Source: Ruminococcus sp. (GTDB lineage Bacteria > Bacillota > Clostridia > Oscillospirales > Ruminococcaceae). From it: 64,000 nucleotides of DNA. A program made the position numbers and the translations under genes. Shown piece by piece: positions 8,825-17,990 of the stretch. A model generated the notes under the pieces. It was given only the letters and a program-made list of their open reading frames with translations, did no database searches and was not told the origin of the DNA. Every line of letters starts with the position of its first letter. The stretch's first letter is position 1. Where the stretch lies: positions 1 to 64,000 of the forward strand of contig JAFTPG010000037.1 of NCBI GenBank assembly GCA_017463375.1, in the 5' to 3' direction.

Positions 8825-9229
8825 ATGAACATAACCTATAAAGAAACTCATGATTTCACCCGTGAGCAGTTACAGGAGCTGTTCTTATCAGTAGAGTGGT
8901 CATCGGGACATTATCCCGATAAGCTAGTGACGGCGATGAAGAATTTTGAGACTGTATACTCTGCATGGGACGGAGAAAAGCTTGTCGGAATGATATGTGC
9001 CATGGACGATGGAATAATGACAGCTTATGTGCATTATCTTCTTGTGAATCCAGCATATCACGGACAGGAAATAGGCAGGACTCTTGTGAAAATGGTGAAG
9101 GAAAAATATGCTGATTATCTCAGAATCATTGTTATAGCATATAATAACGAAATGAGATTTTATGAAAACTGCGGATTTGAAAAATCCGATGTTTCGTCAC
9201 CGATGTTTATAACATCGCTGTGGACGTAA
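8825..9229 (+). CDS. GNAT-family N-acetyltransferase
   Basis: This is a 134-residue GCN5-related acetyltransferase. Motif A, which binds the acetyl-CoA pyrophosphate, is visible as YLLVNPAYHGQEIGRTLVKMV around residues 76-96, followed by RIIVIAYNNEMRFYENCGF, the usual beta-5 and alpha-4 region where the tyrosine acts as general acid. The acceptor substrate cannot be read from the sequence. AATAGGAGG precedes the ATG. The gene ends 11 bases before hisI, so it is likely cotranscribed with the his genes. Confidence 0.8.
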   Translation: MNITYKETHDFTREQLQELFLSVEWSSGHYPDKLVTAMKNFETVYSAWDGEKLVGMICAMDDGIMTAYVHYLLVNPAYHGQEIGRTLVKMVKEKYADYLRIIVIAYNNEMRFYENCGFEKSDVSSPMFITSLWT

Positions 9230-9240
9230 AGGAGTAAATT

Positions 9241-9585
9241 ATGATAAAGGTTGATTTAAACGACCTCGACAAATTTTTTGCAAAGGGAGAGCTAATCCCT
9301 GCGATTTGCTACGAGGTCAACACAAAAACGGTTCTGATGCTTGCGTACATGAACAAGGAGAGCCTTAAAAAGACTCTGGAGACAGGCTATACATGGTTCT
9401 GGAGCCGTTCAAGACAGGAATACTGGAACAAGGGTGCGACCTCGGGACATCTCCAGAAGGTAGTGTCCATCTATGGTGACTGCGACAACGATACGCTTTT
9501 AGTGAATGTCGAGCAGACCGGAGTTGCCTGTCACACAGGCGAGTACAGCTGTTTCTTCAACGAGCTGTACAATACAGAGGAATAA
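9241..9585 (+). CDS. hisI: Phosphoribosyl-AMP cyclohydrolase
   Basis: HisI opens the adenine ring of phosphoribosyl-AMP in the third step of the pathway, using zinc and magnesium. The 114-residue length is that of the stand-alone enzyme. Signatures are [37 protein letters not shown] (metal aspartates and a zinc cysteine) and [11 protein letters not shown] (two more zinc cysteines). In many bacteria it is fused to HisE; here the two are separate neighbours 58 bases apart. Confidence 0.96.
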   Translation: MIKVDLNDLDKFFAKGELIPAICYEVNTKTVLMLAYMNKESLKKTLETGYTWFWSRSRQEYWNKGATSGHLQKVVSIYGDCDNDTLLVNVEQTGVACHTGEYSCFFNELYNTEE

Positions 9586-9643
9586 ATGCGGAGATGGATA
9601 TATTCCGTCTGCAAAATAAATTTATTAAAAGGAGAAGATTAAA

Positions 9644-9982
9644 ATGACAGTTTATCAGGAAATTTTTGAGGTAATCAAGCAGAGAAAGGCAGATTTCGAG
9701 AACGGAACAGCTCCCGAGAATTCGTACACACGCTATCTTTTTGACAAGGGCGTAGATAAGATCTGCAAGAAAGTCGGAGAAGAAGCAACAGAAACAGTCA
9801 TTGCTGCAAAGAACGGCAGCAACGACGAGCTTATGAATGAAATCAACGACCTTCTTTACCACCTTATGGTTCTCTGTGCTAATCAGGGACTCGAATGGTC
9901 TGAGGTTGAGAGAATTCTCGGCGAGAGAAACGAGAAAATCGGAAATCTGAAAAAAAGTCACTCAGTAGACAAAAACAGCTGA
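9644..9982 (+). CDS. hisE: Phosphoribosyl-ATP pyrophosphohydrolase
   Basis: HisE hydrolyses phosphoribosyl-ATP to phosphoribosyl-AMP, the second step. The 112-residue all-alpha MazG-like protein has the metal-binding pattern KKVGEEATETVIAA and NEINDLLYHLMVL, with the expected paired acidic residues. AAAGGAGAAG precedes the ATG. It is the last his gene; a rho-independent terminator follows at 10051-10085. With it, every pathway step except histidinol-phosphate phosphatase is accounted for in the window. Confidence 0.95.
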   Translation: MTVYQEIFEVIKQRKADFENGTAPENSYTRYLFDKGVDKICKKVGEEATETVIAAKNGSNDELMNEINDLLYHLMVLCANQGLEWSEVERILGERNEKIGNLKKSHSVDKNS

Positions 9983-10050
9983 TTTTTAGTCACTAAACCG
10001 CTTCTGCCCGAATATAATGCAGTATCAAGTATTTTATCGGGGTTGCCTGA

Positions 10051-10085
10051 AAAAGGGACGCTATAGAAAAAGCGTCCCTTTTTTG
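10051..10085 (+). terminator. Rho-independent terminator after the his operon
   Basis: AAAGGGACGCT pairs with AGCGTCCCTTT across an 8-base loop and is followed directly by a T-run. It ends the his transcript. yunB begins only 17 bases downstream, so some readthrough into it is possible. Confidence 0.9.
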
Positions 10086-10101
10086 CAAAGGAGGTCGGTC
10101 A

Positions 10102-10749
10102 ATGAGGAATAAAAGACGAAAATTAAGCGTTCGTGCAAAGCTTGGAGCAGTCCTTCTGGCGGTAGTTCTTGCACTTTTGACAGCAGCACTGATACAGGCA
10201 GACAGAGCTGTAAGACCTGTAGCTCAGCAGCAGGCGGAGCATTATTCAAAGCTTACGGCAAATCAGATAATCAGTGAAGCGGTTTCGGAGTATCTTGAGG
10301 ATAACCGTTATACCTACAGCGATTTTGCAGCAGTTCTGTATGACGAATCGGGGAAAGCAGTATCAATAGAGGCTGTGACCTACAATATCAACAAGGTACA
10401 GTCCGAGCTGAATCTGCTGATTAATTCTGAATTTATGAGATCAAGTGAAGCCTCAGCGGAAATACCGCTGGGGTCTCTTACTGAATCGTATCTGCTGGCT
10501 GGAAAAGGCCCTCATATCAGACTGCGGATATGTCCTGCACGGGAAGCGTCGGTAGAGCTTACAAGCAGCTTTGTGTCAGCAGGAATGAATCAGACCTGTC
10601 ACAGGATATCGGCAGTAATAACAGCTGATATAGAGTCATCTCTGCCTCTTTATTCGTTTTCGACAGAGGCAAGCTTTGAATTTCTGATAGCTGAAAATGT
10701 GATTGTCGGAGATGTTCCCGAGAGTGCACTGAATTTCCCGTCATTGTAG
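10102..10749 (+). CDS. yunB: Sporulation protein YunB-like
   Basis: This 215-residue protein has one N-terminal membrane segment (residues about 11-30, AKLGAVLLAVVLALLTAAL) and an exported domain, as in the YunB family of spore-formers. The family is needed for normal sporulation in Bacillus, but its biochemistry is not settled. Matching features are the early positively charged segment, the AVLYDESGKAVSIEAVTYNIN stretch seen in the family, and the central SLTESYLLAGKGP region with an (I/L)P(L)G-like turn. A good AAAGGAGGT site precedes the ATG. Its presence suggests a spore-forming ancestry or residual sporulation genes. Confidence 0.75.
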   Translation: MRNKRRKLSVRAKLGAVLLAVVLALLTAALIQADRAVRPVAQQQAEHYSKLTANQIISEAVSEYLEDNRYTYSDFAAVLYDESGKAVSIEAVTYNINKVQSELNLLINSEFMRSSEASAEIPLGSLTESYLLAGKGPHIRLRICPAREASVELTSSFVSAGMNQTCHRISAVITADIESSLPLYSFSTEASFEFLIAENVIVGDVPESALNFPSL

Positions 10750-10803
10750 AGGCTGACGTCTTCGGCTGCCCACTATACTACAGTTAAATTCCGAAAATAA
10801 ATA

Positions 10804-12846
<2,043 letters not shown>

Positions 12847-12847
12847 T

Positions 12848-13120
12848 ATGGGTATAGATATCAGTCATATCGCAAAGCTCTGCCGGCTGAGAATAGATGA
12901 CTCGGAGCTTGCGGAATTTGAAAAGGATATGGAATCAATTATTGCAATGGCGGATGCTCTTCCGGAGCTTGAGGACGTGAAGCTGACTCCTGATGTTTCA
13001 AATGCAATGAAGCTGCGAGAGGATAAGGCAGCTGCCGGTAAATTCACAAGAGACGAGCTTCTTGCGAATGCTCCTGAGGTGCATTCGGGCAGCCTTGCCG
13101 TACCAAAGACCGTGGAATAG
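12848..13120 (+). CDS. gatC: Asp-tRNA(Asn)/Glu-tRNA(Gln) amidotransferase subunit C
   Basis: GatC is the small belt-like subunit that stabilises GatA and GatB. The 90-residue protein begins IDISHIAKLCRLRID, with the family pattern of an N-terminal helix, then ELEDVKLTPDVSN and the C-terminal VHSGSLAVPKTVE. The ATG at 12848 is one base after the ligA stop, with AGG in the overlap region as ribosome site. It is followed by gatA after 12 bases. Confidence 0.93.
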   Translation: MGIDISHIAKLCRLRIDDSELAEFEKDMESIIAMADALPELEDVKLTPDVSNAMKLREDKAAAGKFTRDELLANAPEVHSGSLAVPKTVE

Positions 13121-13132
13121 GAAATCTGGAAT

Positions 13133-14593
13133 ATGAAGCTATATGAAAAAACTGCGGCGGAGCTTTCCGAAATGCTAAGGAACAAAAAGTGCAGCGCCGC
13201 TGAAATTCTGAATGATGTAAACGAGCGGATCAAAGCCGCAGAAGGAAAAATCGGAGCGTATGTGACTCTCAATAATAATGCAGCTGAAGAGGCGAGGGCA
13301 GTCGATGAATCTATAGCAAGGGGAGAGTCTGTACATCCTCTTGCAGGAATTCCCATTGCAGTCAAGGACAATATCTCCACAAGAGGAATCCGGACAACCT
13401 GTTCGTCCAGAATGCTGGAGAACTACATTCCTCCGTTTGACGCATCAGCTGTTGAGCGAATAAAAAATGCCGGAATGATAATTACCGGCAAGACAAATAC
13501 GGACGAATTTGCAATGGGCAGCACCACCGAGACTTCGTATATGCACCCGACGAGAAATCCGCACAATACCGATTATGTTCCGGGAGGCTCGTCCGGAGGT
13601 TCAGCAGCGGCTGTTGCAGCAGGAGAAACGATCGTTGCTCTCGGTTCGGACACCGGAGGTTCGGTACGTCAGCCTGCGGCTCTTTGCGGAGCTGTGGGAA
13701 TAAAGCCGACCTACGGAAGAGTTTCGAGATATGGACTGATTGCGTATGCATCGTCGCTTGAGCAAATCGGAGCTATCGGTAAGTCTGTCAGAGACGCTGC
13801 GATGGTCCTGGACTTAATAAGCGGACACGACCCGATGGATGCGACCTCTGCAATTTCAGAAAAGACGGATTATGCGCTGAATCTCAGAGAGACGGCAAAA
13901 GGACTGCGGATAGGAGTTCCTGACGAATACTTCTCAGAGAATATAGATGATGATGTCAAAGAAGCCGTGTACGGTGCACTGAAGCTTCTTGAATCAGAGG
14001 GAGCGCAGATTAAGAGAATTTCTTTGCCGGATACGCAGTTTGCGGTCAATGCATACTATATAATTGCTTCTGCGGAGGCGTCGTCAAATCTCGCAAGATA
14101 CGACGGCGTTAAGTATGGTTATCGTGCGGAGAATTTCGACGGATTGACCGATATGTACGAAAAAACAAGGAGCGAGGGTTTCGGAAACGAAGTGAAGCGC
14201 AGAATCATGCTGGGAACATTCGTGCTGAGCTCTGGCTGCTGTGATAAATACTATAAAAGAGCAAAGCTGATGCAGCAAAGGATTTCAGAGGAGTTTTCCG
14301 AAGCTTTTACTGACTGCGATGTCATAGCGGCTCCGTCATATCCGTGTGCAGCGTTCAGAATAGGGGAGAGTGCAGGAGATCCCGTTGAGATGTACAGCAG
14401 GGATATCTGTACAGTAACGGCAAATATTGCTGGGCTTCCTGCGATAAGCGTACCGTGCGGAAAAAACAGTGCGGGACTGCCGCTGGGAATGCAGCTTATA
14501 GGAAATAAGTTTGCCGAACAGATCATTCTTGATGCAGCGAATGCTTACGAGAAGATCTGCGGCGGATTTAATACGCTTGCTGCGAATCTGTAA
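13133..14593 (+). CDS. gatA: Asp-tRNA(Asn)/Glu-tRNA(Gln) amidotransferase subunit A
   Basis: GatA is the amidase subunit that hydrolyses glutamine and supplies ammonia to GatB for conversion of mischarged tRNAs. The 486-residue protein has the amidase-signature catalytic triad: Lys78 in PIAVKDNIS, cis-Ser153 in GGSSGGSAAAVAAG, and Ser177 in GSDTGGSVRQPA. It lies between gatC and gatB with short gaps. The operon implies that Gln-tRNA, Asn-tRNA or both are made by the indirect transamidation route. Confidence 0.97.
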   Translation: MKLYEKTAAELSEMLRNKKCSAAEILNDVNERIKAAEGKIGAYVTLNNNAAEEARAVDESIARGESVHPLAGIPIAVKDNISTRGIRTTCSSRMLENYIPPFDASAVERIKNAGMIITGKTNTDEFAMGSTTETSYMHPTRNPHNTDYVPGGSSGGSAAAVAAGETIVALGSDTGGSVRQPAALCGAVGIKPTYGRVSRYGLIAYASSLEQIGAIGKSVRDAAMVLDLISGHDPMDATSAISEKTDYALNLRETAKGLRIGVPDEYFSENIDDDVKEAVYGALKLLESEGAQIKRISLPDTQFAVNAYYIIASAEASSNLARYDGVKYGYRAENFDGLTDMYEKTRSEGFGNEVKRRIMLGTFVLSSGCCDKYYKRAKLMQQRISEEFSEAFTDCDVIAAPSYPCAAFRIGESAGDPVEMYSRDICTVTANIAGLPAISVPCGKNSAGLPLGMQLIGNKFAEQIILDAANAYEKICGGFNTLAANL

Positions 14594-14608
14594 TCCGAGG
14601 TGACTGAG

Positions 14609-16045
14609 ATGAAGCAATATGAAACAGTTATAGGTCTTGAGATCCACGCAGAGCTGAATACAGAATCAAAAATATATTGCAGCTGCCGGAACGCATTCGG
14701 TCAGGAGCCTAATACACAGATATGTCCTGTCTGCATGGGACTTCCGGGAACTCTCCCGACGCTTAATGAAAAAGCTGTGGATTTCGCTGTAAGAATGGGA
14801 CATGCCCTGAGCTGTAGGATCAACAGTGTTTGCAGGCAGGACAGAAAGAATTATTTTTATCCCGATCTGCCGAAAGCGTATCAGATATCTCAGGCAGACA
14901 TTCCGCTGTGCGAGAACGGTCATCTTGAAATCATGATTGACGGAGCTGAAAAAACGGTTGGAATAATGAGAATTCACATAGAGGAGGATGCAGGAAAGCT
15001 TCTTCATGACGCATCGTATGCCGGCTCTCTTGCGGACTATAACCGCTGCGGAGTGCCTCTTATCGAAATAGTTACCGAGCCTGATATAAGAAGCTCGGGC
15101 GAGGCGAAGGCAGTTCTTGATACGATCAGGGGTATTCTCAGATATCTGGACATTTCCGACTGTAAAATGCAGGAAGGTTCGATACGCTGCGACGTTAATG
15201 TATCGGTTCGGGAGAAAGGTTCATCGGAGCTTGGAATCCGATGTGAGATGAAAAACGTAAACAGCTTCAGTGCCGCTGTGAGAGGCATAGAGTACGAAGC
15301 AAAGCGTCAGATCGGGATTCTTGAATCGGGCGGAGTTATCATTCAGGAGACCCGCCGCTGGGACGATGCAAAGGGAATGAGCTTCACTATGCGGACAAAA
15401 GAGGATGCTGAGGATTATCGTTTTTTCCCTGAGCCTGACCTTGGAACGATCGTTGTCAGCGAGGAGCGTATTGAGAAGCTGAAAGAGACTATTCCCGAGC
15501 TTCCCAACGCAAAGGTTTTCCGATATGTCAAGGAGCATGGGCTTCCGGAGACTGATGCGAGGCTCATTGCAGATGATATTGATAAGGCAAAGCTTTATGA
15601 CGAGTGTACGGCTCTTGGAAAGTGCAGACCCAAAAGTGTGAGCAACTGGATTCTTGGGGATATATCAAAGTTCTGCAATGATACGGGCAGGAGCATTCTC
15701 GGAACTCCTCTGACGGCGGAGAAGCTTGCCGGACTTATTGCAGAGACCGAAAAGGGAAGAATCTCAAGCTCGGCAGCAAAGACTGTGTTCAGAGTAATAG
15801 TTGACGAGGGCGGAGAGCCTTGTGAGATCATTGAAAGACTTGGACTTGCCCAGAACTCGGATACTGAATCGCTGAAACAGCTTGCGGCTGAAATTCTCGC
15901 AGCGAATGAAAAGTCTGTCAGCGACTACAAAAACGGTAAAAAGAATGCATTGGGATATCTAGTGGGACAATGCATGAAAGCGTCGGGCGGCAGGGCGAAT
16001 CCGGAAATTATCAGAGAGCTTCTTGAAAATCTTCTTAATGGATAA
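14609..16045 (+). CDS. gatB: Asp-tRNA(Asn)/Glu-tRNA(Gln) amidotransferase subunit B
   Basis: GatB binds the mischarged tRNA and activates the carboxyl side chain with ATP before amidation. Signatures are ETVIGLEIHAEL at the N terminus, ICPVCMGLPGTLP, RKNYFYPDLPKAYQISQ, and a helical YqeY-like tail ending near residue 478. The ATG at 14609 follows the strong ribosome site CGAGGTGA; a GTG at 14600 is part of that site and was rejected. The gene ends in a strong terminator shared with a convergent gene. Confidence 0.96.
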   Translation: MKQYETVIGLEIHAELNTESKIYCSCRNAFGQEPNTQICPVCMGLPGTLPTLNEKAVDFAVRMGHALSCRINSVCRQDRKNYFYPDLPKAYQISQADIPLCENGHLEIMIDGAEKTVGIMRIHIEEDAGKLLHDASYAGSLADYNRCGVPLIEIVTEPDIRSSGEAKAVLDTIRGILRYLDISDCKMQEGSIRCDVNVSVREKGSSELGIRCEMKNVNSFSAAVRGIEYEAKRQIGILESGGVIIQETRRWDDAKGMSFTMRTKEDAEDYRFFPEPDLGTIVVSEERIEKLKETIPELPNAKVFRYVKEHGLPETDARLIADDIDKAKLYDECTALGKCRPKSVSNWILGDISKFCNDTGRSILGTPLTAEKLAGLIAETEKGRISSSAAKTVFRVIVDEGGEPCEIIERLGLAQNSDTESLKQLAAEILAANEKSVSDYKNGKKNALGYLVGQCMKASGGRANPEIIRELLENLLNG

Positions 16046-16049
16046 AAGA

Positions 16050-16083
16050 AAAAGAGGATACAGTAGAACCTGCATCCTCTTTT
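16050..16083. terminator. Bidirectional terminator between gatB and the HPr-like gene
   Basis: AAAAGAGGAT (16050-16059) pairs with ATCCTCTTTT (16074-16083). The stem has T-rich ends on both strands, so it can end gatB on the plus strand and the HPr-like gene on the minus strand. Confidence 0.85.
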
Positions 16084-16098
16084 ACACTTTGTTGTCAA

Positions 16099-16329
16099 TT
16101 ACTTAACGATAAATTTATCGATTTCCTTCAGGAAGTCGTCAGCATCCTCAGTGTGAGCATTGAGCTGAATCGGTTTGGAAAGGTCGAGGCTGAAGATACC
16201 CATAATGGACTTAGCGTCGATAGCATATCTGCCTGAAACGAGATCGATGTCAAATTCGTAACGCATAACGATGTTTACGAATTCCTTAACGTCATTGATT
16301 GCCTGAAGTGAAACTGTTGCCTTTGTCAT
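16099..16329 (-). CDS. HPr-family protein lacking the catalytic histidine
   Basis: This 76-residue protein aligns with HPr of the phosphotransferase system: a beta-strand start (TKATVSLQA) and the regulatory-serine region AKSIMGIFSLDLSKPI, with Ser41 where HPr has Ser46, followed by the C-terminal helix. The segment where HPr carries GIHARPA with phosphorylated His15 reads INDVKEFVNI here, with no histidine. It therefore cannot act as an EI-to-EII phosphocarrier in the usual way. A Crh-like regulatory role through Ser phosphorylation is possible (inference). AGGAGGT lies 7 bases before the ATG, and a strong promoter lies at 16405-16433. Confidence 0.75.
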   Translation of the reverse strand: MTKATVSLQAINDVKEFVNIVMRYEFDIDLVSGRYAIDAKSIMGIFSLDLSKPIQLNAHTEDADDFLKEIDKFIVK

Positions 16330-16404
16330 ACTATCTACCTCCTGAAATGCTGTCAGTAGTATTATTGTTTATTTCTTTTCCCGCAGTTTTTTGACTGCAA
16401 ATAT

Positions 16405-16433
16405 ATGATACCATCCTTTAAAAAAAAAGTCAA
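16405..16433 (-). promoter_or_regulatory. Promoter of the HPr-like gene
   Basis: On the minus strand TTGACT (16433-16428), a 17-base spacer and TATCAT (16410-16405) form a good sigma-A promoter. The spacer holds an A/T tract. It is back to back with the mtaB promoter, with six bases between the two -35 boxes. Confidence 0.8.
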
Positions 16434-16438
16434 GGGGC

Positions 16439-16467
16439 TTGAGTTATTTTCGGTAATTTAGTATAAT
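16439..16467 (+). promoter_or_regulatory. Promoter of mtaB
   Basis: TTGAGT (16439-16444), 17 bases, TATAAT (16462-16467). The implied leader to the mtaB start is about 125 bases of AT-rich sequence in which I see no ORF or stable hairpin. Confidence 0.75.
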
Positions 16468-16597
16468 AGAGATATGCTTTAAAAACATCTTTTTATTCAC
16501 AACGAATAACTATTTATAGTGCATAAAAACTAACTGTTTATTTTATGCAGATTATACATAGAGGATAGAGCTGAATTTCATAGAAACGGGAGGAAAA

Positions 16598-17911
16598 ATG
16601 CGTAAGATTTTCTTTATGACCTTTGGCTGCAAGGTAAATCACTACGAAACGGAATGTATGAAGTCTCTGTTCAGGGACAGCGGAAATGAAGTAGTATCAA
16701 GCTATACGGAAGCAGATGCCATAGTGATTAACTCATGTACGGTAACTTCCTCGGGAGACAGCAGAGTTCTTGCAGCACTGAGAAAGGTGCGAAAGGCTTG
16801 TCCGAACGCAGTCATTGCACTGACAGGCTGTTATCCGCAGGCATTCCGTGAAGAAGCGGAAAACATAGCCGAAGCCGATATAATCATCGGGACAAAGAAC
16901 CGTTCGGAGATAGTGCGGCTTGTGGAGGATTACTTTGTTTTCGGCACACGAACTGTAAAGCTTTCGGAATACAAAAACGGCGACGAATACGAGTGTCTTA
17001 CCTGCACGAGATTTGATGATAATACAAGAGCGTTTGTGAAGATTCAGGACGGCTGCAACCAGTTCTGTTCATATTGTATCATTCCCTATGCAAGGGGAAG
17101 ATGCCGTTCAAAGCCGATTGACGTTCTGAAAAAAGAGGCGGAGCAGATTGCTCAGAGCGGCAAGAAGGAGATAGTTCTTTCTGGAATCAATCTTGCATTT
17201 TACGGCAGGGAATTCGGACTTGATCTTGCCGATGCCGCCGAAGTCTGTGCAGGCACCGACGGTATTGAGAGAGTGCGTCTCAGCTCTCTGGAGCCTGAAA
17301 TGATGTCGGATGAGCTTCTGGAGAGACTTGCCGCATTGCCCGAGTTCTGTCCGCAGTTTCACTTGTCCCTGCAAAGCGGCTGCACAAGAACTCTGAAAGC
17401 GATGAACCGCAGATATACTGCTGAGGAATACTTTGAGCTTACGGAGCGAATACGCAGACATTTTCCCGAATGCTCGTTCACGACTGATGTAATGGTGGGC
17501 TTCCCCGGAGAAACAGAGGAGGATTTTGCAGAATCCGCAGAATTTGTGAAAAAAATCGGGTTCAGTCGGGTTCATGTATTCAGATATTCACGCAGAAAAG
17601 GAACTGTTGCCGACCGTATGGACGGACAGATTTCCGAGAATATCAAATCGGAGCGCTGGCACAGGATGACAGCCGCTGCGGAGGAGGCTAAGGCTGTATA
17701 TCTGGAAAAGCAGGTCGGAAAAACAATTCCCGTTCTGTTTGAACGTGAAAACTGCACAGATTTCCACCACGGATATGCGCCTGATTATACATTAATAAAA
17801 ATTCCTTGTAAAAATCCCAAAAAAAGTTTGCGTAATATGATATTTTGTGTTAAAATAGAAAAGAAGGAGTCGGATTGCTGTATCGGGAAACCGACAGAGC
17901 CGCTCGGATAA
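16598..17911 (+). CDS. mtaB: tRNA t6A37 methylthiotransferase MtaB
   Basis: MtaB is a radical-SAM enzyme that converts t6A at position 37 of some tRNAs to ms2t6A. The 437-residue protein has an N-terminal UPF0004 domain with three cluster cysteines (GCKVNHYE, NSCTVT, LTGCYP), the radical-SAM CX3CX2C in GCNQFCSYCIIPYARG, and a C-terminal TRAM-like domain (GYAPDYTLIKIPCKN). GGGAGGAAAA precedes the ATG. Its last 25 or so codons also contain the likely purL promoter and the first hairpin of the purL leader, so the two functions share DNA. The tail after the TRAM strand ends unusually, in CCIGKPTEPLG. Confidence 0.9.
   Translation: MRKIFFMTFGCKVNHYETECMKSLFRDSGNEVVSSYTEADAIVINSCTVTSSGDSRVLAALRKVRKACPNAVIALTGCYPQAFREEAENIAEADIIIGTKNRSEIVRLVEDYFVFGTRTVKLSEYKNGDEYECLTCTRFDDNTRAFVKIQDGCNQFCSYCIIPYARGRCRSKPIDVLKKEAEQIAQSGKKEIVLSGINLAFYGREFGLDLADAAEVCAGTDGIERVRLSSLEPEMMSDELLERLAALPEFCPQFHLSLQSGCTRTLKAMNRRYTAEEYFELTERIRRHFPECSFTTDVMVGFPGETEEDFAESAEFVKKIGFSRVHVFRYSRRKGTVADRMDGQISENIKSERWHRMTAAAEEAKAVYLEKQVGKTIPVLFERENCTDFHHGYAPDYTLIKIPCKNPKKSLRNMIFCVKIEKKESDCCIGKPTEPLG
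17828..17856 (+). promoter_or_regulatory. purL promoter inside the end of mtaB
   Basis: TTGCGT (17828-17833), 17 bases, TAAAAT (17851-17856). It lies wholly within the mtaB coding sequence. The expected start site is near 17863, giving a leader of about 128 bases before purL. Confidence 0.65.
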
Positions 17912-17990
17912 GAAGCACGCTGACCGCAACAGTGTGCTCGGATTAATAATTATATGATTATTTTCTATTGCGGAGAAATGGAGATTTTGT
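17863..17990 (+). other. Structured leader of purL
   Basis: Two hairpins are visible. At 17878-17897, CTG and TCGG pair with CCGA and CAG around a GAAA tetraloop. At 17914-17938, AGCACGC pairs with GTGTGCT. The first overlaps the end of mtaB. I could not match this to a known purine, PRPP, ZTP or ppGpp riboswitch from memory and there is no terminator, so it may be an unassigned control element or simply a stable leader. The ribosome site GGAG lies before the ATG at 17991. Confidence 0.35.

Noticed and set aside
17863..17990. purL leader as a known purine, PRPP or ZTP riboswitch
   Set aside because: The conserved core motifs of those classes are not present, and no terminator or sequestered ribosome site is evident.
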